From: Enoplosus armatus
Taxonomy: Eukaryota; Chordata; Actinopteri; Centrarchiformes; Enoplosidae
Direction: 5' to 3'
Length of the DNA: 64,000 nucleotides
NCBI RefSeq assembly: GCF_043641665.1
Contig: NC_092192.1
Span: forward strand, 22,478,978-22,542,977
Shown: positions 59,213-64,000 of the stretch, one piece after another
Layout: every line of letters starts with the position of its first letter
Numbering within the stretch: position 1 is the first letter of the stretch
The notes under the pieces: generated by a model
What the model was told of the DNA's origin: nothing
The model's database searches: none
Seen by the model: the letters and a program-made list of their open reading frames with translations, nothing else
Program-made: the position numbers and the translations under genes

Positions 59213-61605
59213 ACTTGCTTCACTAAATGAACACCACTGAGCACTCACAAGCAGTCAGATTACAAGACGTGCTGCTGTTCCGTTACATGCAGTCTTTGTG
59301 AAGGAAAGACAAACATACAGAGTTGTGTACACGTGAACATGTAGCATCACTGCAGTTACTGCTCAGAGGGGATAATGTGGAAACCAGAGAAGATTTATTG
59401 CCTATGGGGTAAATTCACATTTTAATTTCATTAAACACTCTGCTGTGTGCTCAGCGACTCTTTACAATTACCCGCTCCATCTGTCTCGTGTTCTGTATCC
59501 AAATTAATAACCGCTAGTTTGGGATTTCGCGTGGCTTCTCGCTGGTTACAGAACCTTATGTAATTATGTAAGGATCCCCTCAAATGCGCTCCACCACACG
59601 GGCATTTCTCTCGACACACACATACAACATAGGGGCTGCTCCCAAACTTTATTGAGTGGGCAAGGTCAATTACACGGTGTAGTGATTCAGATGTACCCAT
59701 AGCACAATAGTGCTATTGAGTGTTACTTTTTTAATGCATGACAAGCGGGGGGGGGGGGGGGGTTGTTTTTTTTCACCTAAACAATTTTCATCTTGAGCGC
59801 TGTTTGAAAATTGGGAGGGAAAAAAAAAAAATAATGTTTGTGCTTAACTTCAAGTGGCATGCAAGCAATGCAGTTTCAACCTGATCTAATGACGTTGTTT
59901 GCAGTTTTCTCCCAACTGTGTGCTGTGCAACGAGTCACTTCAAGTTCAGTGTGGTCGCATTCGAACGCGTGGAGTGCACTGACATACAGGACTACGTGTT
60001 AACTTGTTGTTAACTTGAGTTAGCAAGTGTCTCAGAGTAGGAATGTTAACCGAGACTTGTCGATTTATAATACTTCACCTTCTTACTTCAGTATGAGTTG
60101 AGCATCTGTCAGTGAACTGGAGCTAAAGTGATAACACTGATGTCACACTAAAACTTAGTGGCAGAAAGCTAAAGAACTTTGCTGTATTCTACTTGCTGAG
60201 GGCTGTGGCGGTGTCTAATGAACTGGGACTTAGGACAAGCCGCGATGTCTGTCTGAGTCCTGATTTACGGTCTAGCGCCAGCTGAATTATTCACAATGGT
60301 GTGACGGTGAGAGCACATATGAATCATTAGTCGCAACTTTATGGGAGTATTTATGGTCGGTCAATCAATCAATGCAGTCAGTCGGAGGAGCGTCACATAT
60401 TCCCGTGTCTTTCTCACACATGTGGCTGTAATGTCTGAAAAGACATGCAGATTCACCATTTACGGGCGTCGTGAATACGCACTGTGCGTAATGTTGCATA
60501 CACCATCAGCATTTTCTTCTGAAAAATGTACGCCATGGAATTATGTTCAAGTAAATGAGCTTAATGCCCACACCCTTTCAATTCCCACAAACAGGCTGCT
60601 GAAATGCCGATTTAACACTAAATTCTTCACTTGGCGCATTCAGTTTAAATTGCGAAAGCAAAGAGCATTAAGCATTGACAAGCACAACACATCACTGACT
60701 TTGAAGTGGATCATTGGTAGGGGGGGGCTTACCTCTTGAGTCTTGAGTCCCGAGAAAAGGAGGGTATTGTTTTCAGGGATTAGCACCGGCACTGCTGAAA
60801 AGAAAAAGAAAATATGTCAAATGCTTCGAAGTGACTGTGGTTGAAATAAAAGAAAACTCTCGGGTGAATGTAACAGCGGCGGATGGCAAAACGTGTGCCA
60901 TTGTCTCCCATCTGCGTCCAAGCAGTTCTTGAGCATCATTACTCACAGATACAACACACCTTAATGAATTGCCCCATGAATAAATGACTATAATGACTGC
61001 AATTAAGCTACACAAACGGCTGGACTGGATTGTGAAATGAGAGTCTCATGCGGAGGGCAAGGTTGTATTAGGAGTGAACCGGGCAAACAAGCTGTTCAAA
61101 TGACTTTTAAACTTCAACAGTGACCGTGGGGTTCAAGTCCAGGCCTTTATTTTTGTTTCATAGTGAACAAAGAGCTTTACTGAATACAAATCAATGACCT
61201 ACACGTTCGTATTTCCAAGTCAAAACAATTCTCTTCCACGGTAGATGATAGAAATGGTTAGAACATAATGAATTATAATGATAAATTATTGCATTCTTTC
61301 GTTTTCTCTTTGCAACCTTTACATTTCAGTGTACCTATTCATTTATTCAAATTCGAAATTATTCGGCGTTCAACGTGCAGTGCAAGGTATATATGGTCTG
61401 GATTAGCAGTCCAGAAGCATCATCATCATAGCTGTATCACCTTCTGGAGAAATGATGCCAGGTGTGTGATTCTTTTGTGTGTGAGTACAGGATCTGAACC
61501 CACCCCCCACCCCTGGTTGCTGTTACTTGAAATGTTGCTTTTTGCGTGGCACATGGGTATGAACTGCGTCAAAACATCCAGGGCTATTATTTTGTATATA
61601 AAGTA
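59213..61605. other. Intergenic region, no gene recognised
   Basis: Only a 16-G run (59,747-59,762) and short homopolymers are visible. The 132-codon open frame at 60,341-60,739 shows no motif, splice support or composition suggesting a gene. Confidence 0.5.
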
Positions 61606-61609
61606 AATA

Positions 61610-61900
61610 AATGGTAAATGATCTCACTTATATAGCGCTTTTCAACCTTCACGGTTCCCAAAGCGCTTTACAGCTAAGTCTCATTCACCCATTCACTCAC
61701 ACATTCACACACCAATGTCGACCGAGCTGCCATGCAAGGTGCTGGTCTCCATCGGGAGCAGCTTAGGGTTCAGTGTCTTGCTCAAGGACACTTCATGACA
61801 CACATGACGGGGGCAGCCGGGGATCGAACCCCCAACCCGCTCTAACCAGCTTCACCTCCCGTGCGACAGTGCCAACCACTGCGCCACCATGCTGCCCATC
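61610..61900 (-). repeat. Dispersed fish repeat with tRNA-like head (SINE-like)
   Basis: On the minus strand it starts GGCAGCATGGTGGCGCAGTG, then GTTGGCACTGTCGCACGGGA, with a pol III-like B box GGGGTTCGATCCCC. It ends, on the plus strand, with the familiar CACTTATATAGCGCTTTTC. I recognise both ends from a ubiquitous teleost repeat. Confidence 0.7.
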
Positions 61901-62094
61901 CCACACGACGCACGTTAATTCTCCAGAACTTTGTATCCCCTCCGCTTCCCTCATCGGCACAGCTCGGCTGCTGTTCCCTGACTGCCACTTCCGTCAGCGC
62001 TTAGCATTCGATGAGTGCTAAGGGTGTCGTTAATGACGCGAGGCTACGCGGCCAGTGGAGTTTTTACCGCCAGCCGTCCTCAAGTGCTGCGGAG

Positions 62095-62580
62095 TAGTGA
62101 TGGGTCATGCGCACAAGCATCGGCTGAGAGCATGCTCATGCTGTTTGCTGGAGTTTGGTTCTGGTTTTGGTTCTGTTCTGTGGATTTGTTTGAAGTTTTT
62201 TTGTTCATTTGTCCAATAAAAAAGTTTAATTGAGGACATTATTAATGTTAGCTTGAGTTTGGTTCTGTCCTGTGGATTTGTTTGAAGTTTATTGTTAATT
62301 TGTGCAATAAAAAAGTTAAAATGAAATAAACAAATGTAAGAGTGGTTTTGTCACAGAATAAATGCACAGAATTAGGCAATTATAAGGTCTCTCATAAAAA
62401 CACTGAAAGCAAAAGGGTTTTCAACACATAAACCATGATTTTTTTGCAAAGTTAAGGTAAAATATAGGCTACAAAAGATCCTAAATAAAGAGCCGTTCGG
62501 GAGTCGGAGGAGCCGGCTCTTCTTTGGGAGCCGAGTCAAAAGAGCCGGCTCTCGGAAAAGAGCCGAACTTCCCATCACTA
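62095..62580. mobile_element. hAT-type miniature transposon with perfect 8-bp target duplication
   Basis: The 486-bp element has perfect 10-bp terminal inverted repeats, TAGTGATGGG at 62,095-62,104 and CCCATCACTA at 62,571-62,580. It is flanked by identical 8-bp copies of CTGCGGAG (62,087-62,094 and 62,581-62,588), the hAT signature. Subterminal AGAGCCGGCTCT-like palindromes occur near the right end. Inside, a segment of about 80 bp starting GAGTTTGGTTCTG is tandemly duplicated (about 62,151 and 62,255). No transposase is encoded, so it is non-autonomous. Confidence 0.92.
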
Positions 62581-62655
62581 CTGCGGAGAGGAGGAGAGAA
62601 GTGGTCGAGGTGGAGCTCATAGCTCAGCAGTGACTAGAAAAGGCAGGGAAGATTA

Positions 62656-62776
62656 TTAGAGCTGCAACCATCTTATTTTTTTGTCGTTGAGTAATGTGTC
62701 TATACTTTTCCCCATTAATCGTTTAGGCTATAAAATGTCAGATAACAGTAAGAAATGCCCCGCCAAAATGTACCAA
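62656..62776 (+). repeat. Fragment of a fish dispersed repeat
   Basis: AGAGCTGCAACCATC, CCCCATTAATCGTTTAGGCT, ATAAAATGTCAGATAACAGT and AAGAAATGCCC occur in the order of a common teleost repeat that I recognise. It runs straight into the hairpin at 62,777. Confidence 0.5.
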
Positions 62777-62843
62777 AGCAGAAGAAGAGATGGTAAAAAG
62801 CACAAGACATCATCTTGTGCTTTTTACCATCTCTTCTTCTGCT
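62777..62843. repeat. Perfect 31-bp inverted repeat with 5-nt loop
   Basis: Arm 62,777-62,807 begins AGCAGAAGAAGAGATGGTAA, and arm 62,813-62,843 is its exact reverse complement. The loop is CATCA. No mismatch or bulge exists over 31 bp, and pairing stops sharply at both outer ends. It could be a recent snap-back duplication or a cloning/assembly artefact. A microRNA precursor is unlikely because animal precursors are normally imperfect. Confidence 0.95.
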
Positions 62844-64000
62844 ATCCATGTGGTCGTTGCAAAGACGTCTTAATTGCCATATTTGAAACCCATAATTTTG
62901 CCAGGGTTTTGGTTTTGATTAAAGTCCTGGCAGAGGCCGGGCCGCTTGGAGTAGAATATCCCGCGCACAGATGGGTCGGCTAGCAGGGAAGCTCAGAGCA
63001 CCATGACATGATAGATCCACTCTCAACAACAGCCTTGCCTCCACTCCTACTAATCAACATCCTCCCTTGGAGGTGTTCCCATCAGTGTGGATGAATCTGC
63101 CATGTCAAAGGTGACGGAGAAAGGCAAGTAGTCTCTCTATGCCTCCTTCTCTCACGCCTGCAATTTCCCCACCTCATCTGGTCGTCTTCCAGCCTCCCAT
63201 TTTGTGGCCAAATGGAGAGTGAAGTGCGCACTACCATCTGTGCAAGGGGGATGGGGGTAGAGGGGAGCTAATAGTTCCACACAAGGGATCAAAATCCCAT
63301 CACTCTTAACCCCCGACAGGAAAGCCAAGTTGTAAACGGCCTTCTCAGTTGGACAAACCATTTACTTCTAATGTGTTGCTGGCAAGTTAAGAGGAATGAG
63401 GGGAAGGGATGGATGAAGCCCTGCCCTCCCACAGTAAATCCCCAGAGAAGCTAAAATCACTCCGAAAAAGTTCCAATCTCACCCGTGCTCTTACTGAAGT
63501 AGCCTTGTGCCTAAAGCAGAAAAATTGAATGACAGGCTCTTCGAAAGCTGTCATCAGTCTCCAGTTGTCTCGCGAGCGCTCTCTCCTCGCAGCCCTCGTC
63601 CTTGCCAGCGCTGGCGTTTGTTGTCAGTCCAGCCACCCTTGGTCTGTGGTTGCGTAATGCTGCTGATGGGAAGTCTCTTCTCTCAGGAGCAAATCTAGAG
63701 AACAATGCTCTCTCTCGCATATCCACAGAGCTCCAGGTGCTCTGCTGTCAAACCAGTGAGCCGTGCTGTGGACAGACTCGACAGTGCATTGTCAATATTT
63801 AAATGCTCCTTTTTAATTCCCTTTCATTCATTTATTTAACTTGTTCTGGGATCAGGAAAAGAAAAATATGGTTTGTCATGTTTTTGAACAAATGTTGTTT
63901 TGACAGTTCTTTGAAACAAAAGTCCTACAAGGATGACGGGCAAAATGAAACAACTGGCCTTTCAATCAATCTTTTTCAATCAATTTTTTTAGGACGGAAC
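62844..64000. other. Intergenic region to the window end
   Basis: No gene or named repeat is visible. Short open frames lack motifs and cross both strands. Confidence 0.5.

Noticed and set aside
62777..62843. Hairpin as a microRNA gene
   Set aside because: The 31-bp stem is perfect with a 5-nt loop, whereas animal microRNA precursors are longer and imperfect; the flank is a repeat.
1..64000. CRISPR array, bacterial operon, prophage or viral insertion
   Set aside because: Direct repeats here are microsatellites or transposon parts, gene structure is spliced vertebrate type, and I see no retroviral gag/pol/env motif or LTR pair.

Overview
The window is vertebrate nuclear DNA, almost certainly from a ray-finned (teleost, probably percomorph) fish. 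Two spliced genes with vertebrate-type exons are present. The intergenic DNA is full of fish-type repeats: an L2-type LINE with an ATTGAA-repeat tail, a Tc1 element with DD34E transposase, a hAT miniature element, several dispersed non-autonomous repeats, and dense CA/TG microsatellites and poly-G runs. There are no bacterial-style operons, phage genes or CRISPR arrays. The species cannot be named from the sequence.

Left part (1-20,030): the 3' eight coding exons of pknox2, a TALE homeobox gene of the PREP/MEIS group, on the + strand. The first visible exon (5466) starts inside the MEIS/PKNOX N-terminal domain, so the start codon and roughly 75 N-terminal residues lie upstream of the window or in an exon I cannot recognise. 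The homeodomain is split over three exons, and the protein ends in a very acidic tail at 18053. An AT-rich, homopolymer-rich stretch to about 20,030 looks like 3' UTR. A relic non-LTR reverse transcriptase and a dispersed repeat lie in the introns.

Middle (22,904-28,960): panx3, a pannexin channel gene, complete in four coding exons on the + strand, 4.85 kb downstream of the pknox2 stop. Its 3' end has two competing endings: read-through into an in-frame hydrophobic tail, or splicing to a downstream exon that gives a short hydrophilic tail. The 3' UTR carries a tandemly duplicated polyadenylation-signal block.

Right part (29-64 kb): no host gene recognised. It holds a broken multicopy element (35.0-38.45 kb) with one SAMD3-like reading frame and the two halves of a second protein on opposite strands; a CCACC-rich minisatellite; a nearly intact Tc1 transposon (39,431-41,067) with an uninterrupted 346-codon transposase and IR/DR ends; two decayed L2 copies (about 52.6-55.3 and 58.45-59.16 kb); a textbook hAT miniature element with perfect 8-bp target duplication (62,095-62,580); and a perfect 31-bp fold-back hairpin (62,777-62,843).

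I do not see a clear undescribed multi-gene system. The items most worth a second look are the panx3 alternative terminus, the strand-split two-protein element, the Tc1 copy and the perfect hairpin. Assignments rest on recognising motifs by eye; no alignment or database search was run.
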